Below are positions 49,596-59,160 of a stretch of DNA of 64,000 nucleotides, in pieces. The notes beneath the pieces were generated by a model, which was not told the origin of the DNA, made no database searches, and worked only from the letters and a program-made list of their open reading frames with translations. The stretch comes from RI-43 sp033764725 (GTDB taxonomy: Bacteria > Pseudomonadota > Alphaproteobacteria > Caulobacterales > Aquidulcibacteraceae): positions 62,001-126,000 of the forward strand of contig JANRIR010000040.1 in the NCBI GenBank assembly GCA_033764725.1, in the 5' to 3' direction. The position numbers and the translations under genes are program-made. Numbering within the stretch: position 1 is the first letter of the stretch; each line of letters begins with the position of its first letter.

Positions 49596-52454
49596 ATGGC
49601 CACGGTTCAGCAGCGCCTGAGCGCGACCCTCTTGGCCGGCGCGGCCTTCGGCGCCCTGGTGGGCCAGGGCCCGGCCTGGGGGCAAAGCAGCCCTGCGCCG
49701 CAGGCCGAGACCGACAACGAAATCGTCGTCACCGGCTTTCGCCGCAGCTTGCGCGTGGCCATCGACGTCAAGCGCAACGAAGATTCCATCGTCGATTCCA
49801 TCAACGCCGAAGACATCGCGGACTTTCCGGACCTCAATCTCGCGGAATCGCTGCAGCGCGTGCCCGGCGTGCAGATCGACCGCGACGGCGGCGAGGGCCG
49901 CTCCATCAATGTGCGCGGGCTGAGCTCCGATTTCGTGCGCGTGCAACTGAACGGCCTCGAAGCGCTCGCCACCACCGGCGGACGCGACGGCCGCGCCAAC
50001 CGCAATCGCCAGTTCGACTTCAACGTCTTCGCCTCGGAATTGTTCAACAGCATCGAGGTGCGCAAATCGCAGGAGGCGGCGGTTTCGGAAGGCTCGCTCG
50101 GCGCCACTGTGTCGCTGCAGACCGCGCGGCCGTTCGACTATTCCGGCTTTGAAATGGCGATGGGCGCGCAGGCGTCCTACAACGACCTCTCGCAAGAAAC
50201 CGATCCGCGCGCGACCTTCCTCATCTCCAATCGCTGGCGTGACGGCGATCTCGGCGCGCTGTTCTCCGCCGCCTATTCCGCGCGGAACACCTATGAGGAA
50301 GGCTCGAGTTCGCTGCGCTTTCGCGTGCCGGCCGATGACGGCTGCGTGCCCACGGGCTCTCCGCCGACCTCGTACGTCAACACCACGCGCTGTTATCAAT
50401 CGGTCGGGACAGTGACGTCGCCGACCGGGCAGGTCCTGACCGGGCTCGCCGCGCAACAGGCCGCCTGGAACGCCGCGCACCCGCGCATCCCGCGCTATGG
50501 CCGCATCGCCTATGAGCGCGAGCGCCTCGGCCTCACCGGCTCGCTGCAATACCAGCCCTTCGACGGCACGCGCATCACGTTCGATTCGCTGTTCGCCCAG
50601 CTCGACCAGACGCGCAACGAGGAATTTCTAGAATCCATCAGTTTCGCGCGCGAAACCGGCGTGCAGGGCCTGCGCGCGGTCGATCTCGTTACCGGCGTCG
50701 TCGACGACAACCGCACGCTCGTGTCGGGCACGTTCAACGACGTCGATATCCGCTCCGAACAGCGCATCGACATTCTGGAGACGGAATTCTTCCAGAATTC
50801 GCTCAACATCTCCCACGACGTCACCGATCGGCTGCGCCTCACAGCGCTTGTCGGAGTCTCGCGCGCCATTGGCCGCAACCCGCAGCAGACAACCGTTTCG
50901 CTGGAGCGCTACGACGTCGACGGCTACGGCTACAATTACGCCGATCCCAACCTGCCGGCCTTCACCTACGGCTTCGACGTCGCCAATCCCGCGAACTGGG
51001 TGTTCTCCTCCTCCACAGCGCTCGGCGACGCCTCAATCATCCGGTTGCGGCCCAACAAGACGTTGAACACCTACGAAACCGCGCAAATCGACGTGGAGTT
51101 CGATCTCAACGACGCCATCACCCTCACGGCCGGCTACCAGACCAAGGAATTCGGCTTCAGCGTGCGCGAATTGCGCAAGGCCTCCGAAGGCGTGCCGGCC
51201 AGCGCGCTCGCGCTCTTGGCCTCGCAAGGCGTGCCGCTGAGCGCCTACACCACGCGGGTCACCGATTTCGGACGCAATCTCGACCTGCCCGCCGGCACGC
51301 CGACGACCTGGGTCATCCCCGATCTCGCAGCACTCGACCGCCTGATCAATTACAGCTGCAATTGCGTCAACGCCTATGGCGATTTCCGCCTCACGCGCTT
51401 CGACGGCGAAACGCGCAGCGCGATCGAGACCTCCAATGGCGGCTACGTGCAGGCCAATTGGAACACGACGCTGTTCGCCATGCCGTTCCGCGGCAATATC
51501 GGCGTGCGCTACGTCGAAACGGAATTGGAATCGAGCGGCATCCTGAGCGGCGCGCCGATCACGGTGACCAATACGTACAACGACACGCTGCCTTCGGCGA
51601 ACTTCGTGTTCGAACCCATCGAAGACCTGCTCATTCGCTTCGCCGCCTCCAAAACGCTTGCGCGGCCTTCGCTGAATGCGCTGACGCCCGGCGGCTCGAT
51701 CGATGCGAGCCCGCCTGGCCTCTCGCTCACGACCGGCAATCCGACGCTCGATCCCGTGCGGGCGAACACCTATGACGTGTCGATCGAATGGTATCCCTAT
51801 GAAGATGCGCTGTTCTCGATCGCCTTCTTCCGCAAGGAAATCGATTCCTTCGTGCAGACCCTGCGTCAGACCGTGCCCTATTCGGCGACCGGGTTTCCCA
51901 ATTCCCTGTTGCCGGCGGGCGTCACCCCGGCCGATCTGTTCGTCGTCACCACATCGATCAATTCGCCGGGCGGCGATCTCGAAGGCTTCGAGATCACCCT
52001 GCAGACGCCGTTCAATTTCCTGCCGGAAAGCTTGCGCGGCTTTGGAGGCATCTTGAACTACACCGACATCGATTCCTCGTTCGACTACATCATCGACGCG
52101 GCGACCGGCGCCACCACGACACAACCGCTCGTCGGGCAGTCGCCGCGCTCGGCCAGCGCAACGCTCTATTTCGAGCGCGGCCCGTTCGAGGCGCGCGTTT
52201 CGGCCACCTACCGCGATGAATATCTGACGCTCGTGCCCGCCGTCAGCGGCAATGACGTGGAAGGCAAGGCCGAACAATTGAACGTCGATTTTTCGGCGTC
52301 CTATGACGTAACCGACCGGCTGTCCTTCACCTTCGAAGGCATCAACCTCACCGACGAGTTCGACGAGCGCTGGATCAACAGCCAACGCCAGAACAGCCTG
52401 AACTACGAACATACCGGCCGCGAATTCGTGTTCGGGATCCGCTACGCCTATTGA
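49596..52454 (+). CDS. TonB-dependent receptor, Xanthomonas/Caulobacter type
   Basis: Large outer-membrane importer, probably for pectin-derived oligogalacturonides. The 952-residue protein has a signal peptide (TLLAGAAFGALVGQGPAWGQ), TonB-box-like EIVVTGFRRSL, and the plug text IADFPDLNLAESLQRVPGVQI, GRSINVRGLSSDFVRVQLNG, SIEVRKSQEAAVSEGSLGATVSL, which is diagnostic of the class common in Caulobacter and Xanthomonas. The barrel ends FGIRYAY with terminal aromatic residue. Placement behind LacI-type operators beside kdgK, kduD and kduI supports the ligand class. ATG follows GGGAGGATC. Confidence 0.93.
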   Translation: MATVQQRLSATLLAGAAFGALVGQGPAWGQSSPAPQAETDNEIVVTGFRRSLRVAIDVKRNEDSIVDSINAEDIADFPDLNLAESLQRVPGVQIDRDGGEGRSINVRGLSSDFVRVQLNGLEALATTGGRDGRANRNRQFDFNVFASELFNSIEVRKSQEAAVSEGSLGATVSLQTARPFDYSGFEMAMGAQASYNDLSQETDPRATFLISNRWRDGDLGALFSAAYSARNTYEEGSSSLRFRVPADDGCVPTGSPPTSYVNTTRCYQSVGTVTSPTGQVLTGLAAQQAAWNAAHPRIPRYGRIAYERERLGLTGSLQYQPFDGTRITFDSLFAQLDQTRNEEFLESISFARETGVQGLRAVDLVTGVVDDNRTLVSGTFNDVDIRSEQRIDILETEFFQNSLNISHDVTDRLRLTALVGVSRAIGRNPQQTTVSLERYDVDGYGYNYADPNLPAFTYGFDVANPANWVFSSSTALGDASIIRLRPNKTLNTYETAQIDVEFDLNDAITLTAGYQTKEFGFSVRELRKASEGVPASALALLASQGVPLSAYTTRVTDFGRNLDLPAGTPTTWVIPDLAALDRLINYSCNCVNAYGDFRLTRFDGETRSAIETSNGGYVQANWNTTLFAMPFRGNIGVRYVETELESSGILSGAPITVTNTYNDTLPSANFVFEPIEDLLIRFAASKTLARPSLNALTPGGSIDASPPGLSLTTGNPTLDPVRANTYDVSIEWYPYEDALFSIAFFRKEIDSFVQTLRQTVPYSATGFPNSLLPAGVTPADLFVVTTSINSPGGDLEGFEITLQTPFNFLPESLRGFGGILNYTDIDSSFDYIIDAATGATTTQPLVGQSPRSASATLYFERGPFEARVSATYRDEYLTLVPAVSGNDVEGKAEQLNVDFSASYDVTDRLSFTFEGINLTDEFDERWINSQRQNSLNYEHTGREFVFGIRYAY

Positions 52455-52488
52455 TCGAGGGTGGGGGCGCGCCGCTGGGCCGATGCGC

Positions 52489-53508
52489 TCAGCGGCGCAC
52501 GTCGAGTGAGCCGCCATCCATGAGCGCGCGCACCTCGGCGGCGGACACGACGCTCATATCACCTATTTGGGCGTGCTTCGCCGCTGAACACATCACGGCG
52601 AAGGGCAGCGCCTCCTCTGGGCTCTGTCCGCTTTGCAGGGCGTAGAGAAACGCTCCTGCAAAAGCGTCGCCGCCGCCGACGCGATCCACGATCTGCTGCA
52701 CCGAAACCGGCTCCGCCTCATGCACTGCGCCGCCGCGCAGCGCCAACACGCCCGTCAGATCATGACGGGCCACATCATGAACACGCCGCGCCGCATGCGC
52801 GATCACCTGCAGATGCGGAAAGGCCTCGAAGGCAGCCGCGAAGGCGCTCCGGCGGCGTGCGGCGGCGTCTTCCTCCGCAAAGGCGCAGCCCAACGCCAGC
52901 GCAATGTCGCGCTCGTCGATGAAGGCCACGCTCGCCAACTGCAAGAGCGCCCGGATCGTCGCCGGCCCTTCGCCGCGCCAAGCCGCCCACAGTTTTGCGC
53001 GATAATTTCCGTCGAAAGAAAATGCCACGCCCTGTTCTATGGCGGTTCGCGCCAACGCGAGGGCGGCGTCCGCTGCGCGCGCCGAGACGGCCGGCGTAAT
53101 GCCCGACATGTGCAGCCGCGTCGCGCCTTCGAGCAGGCGCGCGGCGGGCATGGGCGCAGGCGCCTCCGCGAAGGCCGAACCGGCGCGATCATAGAGCACG
53201 TCAGGCGCACGCACGCTGGCGCCGGGCGTCAGGAAATACAGGCCCATCCGCGTTTCGGAAACGAACGATACGCAGTCCACCGCAACGCCGGCCGCGCGCA
53301 ACGCGTCGCGCGCGCCATGGCCGAGCGGATTGTCCGGCAACGTCGTCGCCATCGCCGCATCGCCGCCGAGCCGCGCGACGCACACGGCGACATTGGCTTC
53401 CGCGCCGCCGACATGCACCGAAAGCCCACGCGCCTGGGCCAACGTCTCGCCCGGCGGCGGCGACAGCCGCACAAGCATTTCGCCGTAGCACACAAGGCGT
53501 CCGCTCAT
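52489..53508 (-). CDS. kdgK: 2-keto-3-deoxygluconate kinase (PfkB family)
   Basis: Ribokinase-family sugar kinase that phosphorylates 2-keto-3-deoxygluconate to KDPG in pectin/uronate breakdown. The 339-residue protein has the N-terminal sugar-binding region GRLVCYGEMLVRLSPP and HVGGAEANVAVCVARLGG, MGLYFLTPGASVRAPDVLYDR as in KdgK, and the C-terminal PfkB signature RVGGGDAFAGAFLYAL with the catalytic Asp. Its location downstream of kduD (22-bp gap) fits the pathway. The KDPG aldolase is not in the window. Confidence 0.9.
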   Translation of the reverse strand: MSGRLVCYGEMLVRLSPPPGETLAQARGLSVHVGGAEANVAVCVARLGGDAAMATTLPDNPLGHGARDALRAAGVAVDCVSFVSETRMGLYFLTPGASVRAPDVLYDRAGSAFAEAPAPMPAARLLEGATRLHMSGITPAVSARAADAALALARTAIEQGVAFSFDGNYRAKLWAAWRGEGPATIRALLQLASVAFIDERDIALALGCAFAEEDAAARRRSAFAAAFEAFPHLQVIAHAARRVHDVARHDLTGVLALRGGAVHEAEPVSVQQIVDRVGGGDAFAGAFLYALQSGQSPEEALPFAVMCSAAKHAQIGDMSVVSAAEVRALMDGGSLDVRR

Positions 53509-53530
53509 CGCCGCTCGTCCTTGCTCCGCG

Positions 53531-54286
53531 CTAGCGGCACAGCCACCCGCCGTCGACCGGCAGGATGGCGCCGTGCACATAATCCGACGCGGCGCTCGCC
53601 AGGAACACCGCTGCGCCGCCAAGATCGCCCGGCTCGCCCCAGCGGCCGGCGGGGATGCGGCCAAGAATTTCCGTGTTGCGCGAAGCATCGCCGCGCAGCG
53701 GCGCGGTGTTGTCGGTGGCCATATAACCTGGCGCGATCGCGTTCACGTTGACGCCCTTGGCGGCCCATTCATTGGCCAGAAGCCGCGTCAGTCCCGCAAG
53801 GCCGCTTTTCGAGGCGGTGTAGGACGGCACGCGCACGCCGCCCTGGAACGAGAGCATCGAGGCGATGTTGATGATCTTGCCGCGCCCTGCCGCAATCATC
53901 GCGCGGCCTGCGGCCTGGCACAGGAAGAACACGCTCTTGAGATTGACGTTCATGACGTCGTCCCAATCCGCCTCGGTGAAATCGATTGCATCGCCGCGCC
54001 GGATCATGCCGGCGTTGTTGACCAGGATGTCGATCCGCCCGAAGCGCTCGATCGTCTGCTCCACCACGCGTCGGCACGGTGCGAGCGAACGAAAATCCGC
54101 ATCCCAGCTGGCGAACCTGCGTCCCATCGCCTCCACCGCCGCGCCGGTCTCGTGCGCCGGCGTGGTGCCTGCAGCGGCGATGTCGGCGCCGGCGTGCGCG
54201 AGCGCCAGCGCGATCGCCTGGCCAAGGCCCTTGTTGGCGCCGGTGACGAGCGCTGTGCGGCCGCTCAAGTCGAAGGGCGAAAGCAT
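53531..54286 (-). CDS. kduD: 2-deoxy-D-gluconate 3-dehydrogenase / KduD
   Basis: Short-chain dehydrogenase that reduces 2,5-diketo-3-deoxygluconate to 2-keto-3-deoxygluconate. The 251-residue protein has the NAD-binding TGANKGLGQAIALAL, NNAGMIRRGDAIDFTEADWDDVMNVNLKSVFF (typical KduD wording), the Ser/Tyr/Lys triad in NIASMLSFQGG and YTASKSGLAGLTR, and PGYMATDNTAPL. It follows kduI by 7 bp, matching the order of reactions. NAD or NADP preference is not clear. Confidence 0.93.
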   Translation of the reverse strand: MLSPFDLSGRTALVTGANKGLGQAIALALAHAGADIAAAGTTPAHETGAAVEAMGRRFASWDADFRSLAPCRRVVEQTIERFGRIDILVNNAGMIRRGDAIDFTEADWDDVMNVNLKSVFFLCQAAGRAMIAAGRGKIINIASMLSFQGGVRVPSYTASKSGLAGLTRLLANEWAAKGVNVNAIAPGYMATDNTAPLRGDASRNTEILGRIPAGRWGEPGDLGGAAVFLASAASDYVHGAILPVDGGWLCR

Positions 54287-54293
54287 GGCGCGC

Positions 54294-55142
54294 CTATTTC
54301 AGTTGGCAAATGTCGAGCTGGTTCATGTCGGTATAGTCGAGATTCTCCCCGCCCATCGCCCAGATGAAGGCGTAGGCGCTCGTGCCGGCGCCCATATGGA
54401 TCGACCAGGGCGGCGACAGCACCGCTTCCTCGTTTCCGACCACGATGTGGCGCGCCGCATCGGGCTCGCCCATGAAATGAAAGATACGATCGTTTTCACC
54501 GAGGCCGAAATACAAATACGCCTCGGAGCGGCGGTCATGCAGATGCGGCGGCATCGTGTTCCAGACGCTGCCCGGCTTGAGGATGGTCATCCCCAACAGC
54601 AATTGGCATGTGCGGCAGGTCGCGGGCACGATGTATTGATAGATCGTGCGTTCGTTGGAGGTTTCGAGCGCGCCGCGCTCCAGCGGTACGGCTTCTTTCA
54701 CCGACATCTTGACGGTCTCGAACCGGGCGTGCGCCGGCGTCGACACGAGATAGTATTTCGCCGGTTGCGTCGGGGAGGCGCTGGCGAAGCGCACGTCGGA
54801 TGCGCCCATCGGGATGTAGAGCCCGTCGCGCGGAGCCATCGGAAAGGTTTCACCATCGACGTGGATTTCGCCCGCGCCGGCGCCGACATTGACGACGCCG
54901 AGTTCGCGCCGCTCGAGGAACGGCTTGCCCGCGGCGGACGCAGGCTCGGTCTGCGCCGGCAGGCTGAGCGGCGCATCGAGCGGCGCAGCGCCCCCGATCG
55001 CCATGCGCTCATAATGCGCATAATCAAAAACGATTTCGCCTGACGTGAACAAATTTCGTATCAGATAGCGGGCGCGCAATTGGTCATTGTCGGCGCCGCG
55101 CATCATGTCCGGGTGGGTGGCGTGGAATGTGTGGCGATACAC
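54294..55142 (-). CDS. kduI: 5-dehydro-4-deoxy-D-glucuronate isomerase
   Basis: Cupin-fold zinc isomerase converting 5-keto-4-deoxyuronate to 2,5-diketo-3-deoxygluconate. The 282-residue protein has HPDMMRGADNDQLRARYLI, GVVNVGAGAGEIHVDGETF, LGMTILKPGSVWNTMPPHLHDRRSEAYLYF with the metal-binding His-x-His and Glu, and WSIHMGAGTSAYAFIWAMGGEN. All are standard for KduI. It is first of the kduI-kduD-kdgK run and is preceded by an operator at 55171-55184. Confidence 0.95.
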   Translation of the reverse strand: MYRHTFHATHPDMMRGADNDQLRARYLIRNLFTSGEIVFDYAHYERMAIGGAAPLDAPLSLPAQTEPASAAGKPFLERRELGVVNVGAGAGEIHVDGETFPMAPRDGLYIPMGASDVRFASASPTQPAKYYLVSTPAHARFETVKMSVKEAVPLERGALETSNERTIYQYIVPATCRTCQLLLGMTILKPGSVWNTMPPHLHDRRSEAYLYFGLGENDRIFHFMGEPDAARHIVVGNEEAVLSPPWSIHMGAGTSAYAFIWAMGGENLDYTDMNQLDICQLK

Positions 55143-55170
55143 CGGCGCTCTCCCGCTTCGTACACTGCAC

Positions 55171-55184
55171 GGTAACCGGTGTCA
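55171..55184. promoter_or_regulatory. LacI-type operator upstream of kduI
   Basis: GGTAACCGGTGTCA on the plus strand, 28 bp before the kduI start and 29 bp after the lacI stop. It shares the ACCGGT core and the GGTGTCA arm with the sites at 49487-49524 and is the reverse complement of the site at 59161-59174. It should control kduI-kduD-kdgK. Confidence 0.7.
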
Positions 55185-55213
55185 GAACGGCTGACAAGCG
55201 CTGAAGCGGCGCC

Positions 55214-56308
55214 TCATGCGCGCGGCGGGCCGGTGGAGGCGCGCACCACAAGACGCGGGCGCACTTCGCGCACCAAATGCTCCGCCGGCGGCTCCATCGG
55301 CGCCGCTTCGCCGATCACCCGCGCCGCAGCGATCCGTCCAAGCATCCGCACCGGCAGAAGCACGCTCGTCAGCGGCGGCCACAGCCGCGCCGCAAGCGGG
55401 CTGTCGTCGAACCCGATGACGGAAATGTCGGCGCCGATGTCGAGCTTGGCGTCGCGCGCGGCCTGGCACACGCCGGCCGCCATTTCGTCGTTGCCGCAGA
55501 ACACCGCTGTCGGGCGGCGCTTCATCGCCAGCAGGCGCGCGCCCGCGACAACGCCGGATTCGAACGTATAGGCGGCCTCGATGTCGAGGTGCGGATCGAG
55601 CTTCAAGCCCATCGCGCTAAGCCCGCTGGCGAAGCCGCCGCGGCGCTCGTGCGCGGAGCGGAAGCCGGGCGGACCGGAGATGTGCGCGATGCGCGTATGG
55701 CCAAGCTCCGCGAGGTGGCGCGCCGCCTCCATGGCGCCGTCTGCGTCATGGGTGACGATCGACACGTCGGGATCGTCCAGCAGAACCGAAGCGATGCGCA
55801 CATAGGGGCAATCGAGCTCGTTCAACAGCGCGATGACGGCGTCGTCTTCCGAGACCGACGGCGGCAGCACGACGCCCGCGAGACGCTGGCGCTCCACGAA
55901 ACCGCGGATCTCCTCAAGAAAGTGCGGCGCATCGCGCCGGCAGGGATGCACCAGAAGTTCGAAGCCCGATCCGCGCAGCACGTCGAGAATGCCCTGCTGC
56001 ATGTCGATGACATATTGCGGATTGGGGTTGTCGTAGATCAGCCCGATGAGGAACGAGCGGCGAAACGCCAGCGCGCGCGCCTGCGGGTCAGGCCGATAGC
56101 CCAATTCGGCGATGACGGCGTCGACGCGGTCGCGCGTTTCGGGCCGCACGAACGGCGAACGGTTAATCACTCGTGAAACTGTTTTCTTGGAGACGTTCGC
56201 GAGGCGCGCCACGTCATTGATGGTGGCGCGTTTGCCGTCATCCATGCGACCCGGCCGCGCTGAGGCGCCGCGTGTCTTTCCTGCGCCGGGCGAATCTGCC
56301 GTCATCAC
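55214..56308 (-). CDS. LacI family transcriptional regulator of the pectin locus
   Basis: Probably a repressor released by a pectin breakdown intermediate. The 364-residue protein has an N-terminal helix-turn-helix and hinge (TINDVARLANVSKKTVSRVIN, then SPFVRPETRDRVDAVIAELGYRPDPQARALA) and a periplasmic-binding-like effector domain (SFLIGLIYDNPNPQYVIDMQQGI to the GFDDSPLAARLWPPLTSV signature). An internal ATG at 56245 is an alternative start, but it lacks a ribosome-binding site while 56308 has AAGGCTAAGG before it. The ACCGGT palindromes in three promoters around it are its likely sites; none is seen before its own gene. Confidence 0.92.
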   Translation of the reverse strand: MMTADSPGAGKTRGASARPGRMDDGKRATINDVARLANVSKKTVSRVINRSPFVRPETRDRVDAVIAELGYRPDPQARALAFRRSFLIGLIYDNPNPQYVIDMQQGILDVLRGSGFELLVHPCRRDAPHFLEEIRGFVERQRLAGVVLPPSVSEDDAVIALLNELDCPYVRIASVLLDDPDVSIVTHDADGAMEAARHLAELGHTRIAHISGPPGFRSAHERRGGFASGLSAMGLKLDPHLDIEAAYTFESGVVAGARLLAMKRRPTAVFCGNDEMAAGVCQAARDAKLDIGADISVIGFDDSPLAARLWPPLTSVLLPVRMLGRIAAARVIGEAAPMEPPAEHLVREVRPRLVVRASTGPPRA

Positions 56309-56407
56309 GCCTTAGCCTTCAGCGCCATTCTCGGCGGTCGCGCGTTAAAGTGCGCCGGGTTTCCGCGCCGGGCAACACTCTCATAGCCGCCAACCGCTAC
56401 TGCGCCC

Positions 56408-57709
56408 TTAAGGCAGCCGCTCGAGCGTCGCTAAATCCCATTCGGCGGGGTCGAAAGTCGCCGCCGTCGACGCGCGGACCGGATAGCCGCCGACCGCCGC
56501 CTGACTGTCGATGATCCTCCCTTCGCCGGCGCGCGCCTCCGCCACGATGCGCGCATCGATGGGATCGCGATCCCAGGGCCGCGCGCCGGCGTTGGCCAGC
56601 ACCGCTTCGGCCACGTCAACCGCAGCCGCGGCGCGCAGCGCTTCGGGCCAGATCGCCGGTGCGGGAAGGTCGACGCATTCGGGGTTCGCCTCGCCGAAGC
56701 GCGCGAAGGCCTGTGGCGGGTTTGGCCCGGTCAACCGATTGTCCGCCGCGAAAAGGTCGAGCGGGCCCGCCCCGCCGAGCGCGATGGCGGCCGCATTGCG
56801 CGGGCTCGACGGACCGGAGCGGAATTCGTTGCCGACCACGGAAAGCGATCCGCGCGCATAAGGATGATCGCCCCATTCCTCGGCGTTGAGATTGTAGTGC
56901 AGGAAGCGGCGGCCCGGATTGACCATCAGATTGTTGACCACCGCGCCGCCTGCGCCGCCCTTGAACAAGGGGTTGCGCTCGCGATTGCTGGCGTAAAGAT
57001 TGCCCCAGATCAGAACATCCCGGACATTGTCGTGGATCAGCGAGCCCTTGGAATGCTCGCCCTTCGAATGCGTGGCGTTCGAAAGCCCCTCGGCGATGAT
57101 GTTGCGGCTGAAGGTGATGCGGTGCGCGGTCGCGGCGCGCCACTCCTCTAGCGTTTCGCCCGCAAAGCGCGGGCCGGAGGCGGAGAGGTTTTCATCCGTC
57201 GCCCACGTGACCGAGCAATGATCGACGATCACGTCATGGCTGCCGGCTTCGGCGACGATCCCGTCGACCTCCCAGCCGCTGCGCGGCGCCTGACCCGCAT
57301 CGCCGGGGCGCACCGCGATGTGGCGCACCACGACGTCATGCGTGCGGATGCGCAGGCCGCCGCGGATCAGCGTGATCCCAGGCGACGGCGCCGTCTGCCC
57401 CGCAAGCGTGACGAACGGATTGCGGATCGTCAGCATGCGCATCGCAAGATCGATCACCCCGCCGACTTCGAACACGACGATGCGCGGCCCGCGCAGACGC
57501 AACGCCGCATCGAGCGAGCCCGGCCCCTCCGCCGCAAGCGTGGTGACGCGCACGATCGCCCCGCCACGGCCGCCAGGCGTGCGCGCCGCCCATCCGAGCG
57601 CGCCGGGAAAGGCGAGCTGCGCCGGCGTTTGCGCGAAGGCGGGCGCAGCGGCGGCGAGTGCGGCCGGCGCATGCAGCACCGCACGGCGGGAAAGCAGCGC
57701 GCGCCTCAT
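56408..57709 (-). CDS. Pectate lyase-like protein, second of a tandem pair
   Basis: Exported right-handed beta-helix polysaccharide lyase expected to cut polygalacturonate. The 433-residue protein has a signal sequence with two adjacent Arg (LSRRAVLHAPAALAAAAPAFA), which may use the Tat route, and shares with its neighbour AFPGALGWAARTPGGRGGAI, VFEVGGVIDLA, VTLAGQTAPSPGITLIRGGL, HDVIVDHCSVTWATDENLSASG and ERNPLFKGGAGG. The Asp/Arg residues in these helix turns are the probable calcium/catalytic positions. It overlaps its neighbour by four bases (ATGA). The tail after about residue 330 is not conserved with characterised enzymes that I know. Confidence 0.85.
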   Translation of the reverse strand: MRRALLSRRAVLHAPAALAAAAPAFAQTPAQLAFPGALGWAARTPGGRGGAIVRVTTLAAEGPGSLDAALRLRGPRIVVFEVGGVIDLAMRMLTIRNPFVTLAGQTAPSPGITLIRGGLRIRTHDVVVRHIAVRPGDAGQAPRSGWEVDGIVAEAGSHDVIVDHCSVTWATDENLSASGPRFAGETLEEWRAATAHRITFSRNIIAEGLSNATHSKGEHSKGSLIHDNVRDVLIWGNLYASNRERNPLFKGGAGGAVVNNLMVNPGRRFLHYNLNAEEWGDHPYARGSLSVVGNEFRSGPSSPRNAAAIALGGAGPLDLFAADNRLTGPNPPQAFARFGEANPECVDLPAPAIWPEALRAAAAVDVAEAVLANAGARPWDRDPIDARIVAEARAGEGRIIDSQAAVGGYPVRASTAATFDPAEWDLATLERLP

Positions 57710-59088
57710 GTGCCGCGCGCCTGCGCGCCGGAATCCAGCGTTTCGGCGCGCAGCGGCGTCATCGTTTGCGGATCCCAATCGGCCGCGTTGAACGGCCGGC
57801 GGGTCTCGGCGTGCTGCGGATAGCCGCCGACTTGCGCTTCGGAATCGATGATGCGGCCACGCCCTTCAGCGACATCGGCGATGATGCGCACGTCATGCGC
57901 GTCGCGATCCCACGGGCGCGCGCCTGCATTGCGCAGCACCGACCGCTCGACAGAGCGCGCGGGCGCGGCGACGAGGCCTTCGGGCCACAGCATCGGGCGC
58001 GGCCGCTCGATGATCCGCGCAGGCCCCGTCGTGTAGCGGCCGAACAGCGCAATCGGCGCGCCGATGCGATCGACGGCGATGTTGTCGCGCCCATGAAACT
58101 CCAGATCGCCATCGCCGCCGAGCATCAGGAACGCCATCTCGCGCGGCGTATCGATCCCGCCGCGCAGCACATTGCCGATCGCCACCATGCGGCCAGGCAG
58201 AGGCGCGCGATCGCCCCATTCCTGCGCCATGAGATTGTAGTGCAGCGCGCGCGGGCCGGGATTGTAGATCAGATTGTTGACGATGACGCCGGACACGCCG
58301 CCCTTGAACAGCGGATTGCGCTCGTAATTGTGCGCGTAAAGATTGCCGATGATCAAAATGTCCGACGCATTGTCGTGGATGAGCGAGCCTTTCGAGTGCT
58401 CGCCTTTGGCATGGGTGGAATGCGCGAGGCTTTCGGCCAGAATATTGTTCGAAAACGTGATCGCGTGCGAGGCGCCGCGGCGCCAATCCTCCGGCGTTTC
58501 GCCGGCGAAGCGCGGACCGGAGGCGGAGAGATTTTCATCCGTGCCCCAGGTCAAGGAGCAATGATCCACGATCACGCGCGCAGCGCCGATCGCAGCGATG
58601 GAGTCGAAATCGTTTCCGCTCATCGGCGCGAAACCTGCGCTGCCTGCACGCACGCGAATATGCTGCACGACGACGTCGTGTGTCGCGATGTCGAGGCCGC
58701 CGCGAATAAAGGTGATCCCCGGCGAGGGCGCGGTCTGGCCGGCGATGGTGAGGTAGGGCTCGGCGATGCGCAGCGTGCGCCCGCCGAGATCGATCACCCC
58801 GCCCACTTCGAACACAGCGATCCGCGGGCCCGGCGTTGCGACCGCGGCGCGAAACGAGCCTGGCCCGTCACCGGCCAAGGTCGTCACGCGCAGGATGGCC
58901 CCGCCGCGCCCGCCCGGCGTCCGCGCGGCCCAGCCCAGGGCCCCTGGAAACGCCAGCTCTGGTCCCGGCGCGGCGGCCGGCGCGGCTTGGGCCGCAGCCT
59001 CCCCCCTGATGTTGGGAACACCCGCGCCGAAGGCAGCGAAGGCCAGCCCAAAGGCGGCCGCAACAGCGGCTAGTCTATTGATCTTCAT
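57706..59088 (-). CDS. Pectate lyase-like protein, first of a tandem pair
   Basis: Exported beta-helix pectate lyase. The 460-residue protein has a signal peptide (AAVAAAFGLAFAAFGAGVPNI region) and a catalytic domain from about residue 45 (LAFPGALGWAARTPGGRGG), with TIAGQTAPSPGITFIRGGLDI, VIVDHCSLTWGTDENLSASG, THAKGEHSKGSLIHDN and ERNPLFKGGVSGVIVNNL. The next gene repeats most of this domain, so the two come from a gene duplication. The ATG at 59088 is chosen because it begins the signal peptide; the longer reading to 59166 would run across an operator. Confidence 0.87.
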   Translation of the reverse strand: MKINRLAAVAAAFGLAFAAFGAGVPNIRGEAAAQAAPAAAPGPELAFPGALGWAARTPGGRGGAILRVTTLAGDGPGSFRAAVATPGPRIAVFEVGGVIDLGGRTLRIAEPYLTIAGQTAPSPGITFIRGGLDIATHDVVVQHIRVRAGSAGFAPMSGNDFDSIAAIGAARVIVDHCSLTWGTDENLSASGPRFAGETPEDWRRGASHAITFSNNILAESLAHSTHAKGEHSKGSLIHDNASDILIIGNLYAHNYERNPLFKGGVSGVIVNNLIYNPGPRALHYNLMAQEWGDRAPLPGRMVAIGNVLRGGIDTPREMAFLMLGGDGDLEFHGRDNIAVDRIGAPIALFGRYTTGPARIIERPRPMLWPEGLVAAPARSVERSVLRNAGARPWDRDAHDVRIIADVAEGRGRIIDSEAQVGGYPQHAETRRPFNAADWDPQTMTPLRAETLDSGAQARGT

Positions 59089-59160
59089 CGTGTTTTCCGC
59101 CCCGCTGATCCGTCGGCGCTGCGATTGTCCCACGCCATGCGCCGGACGCCAAAATGAATT

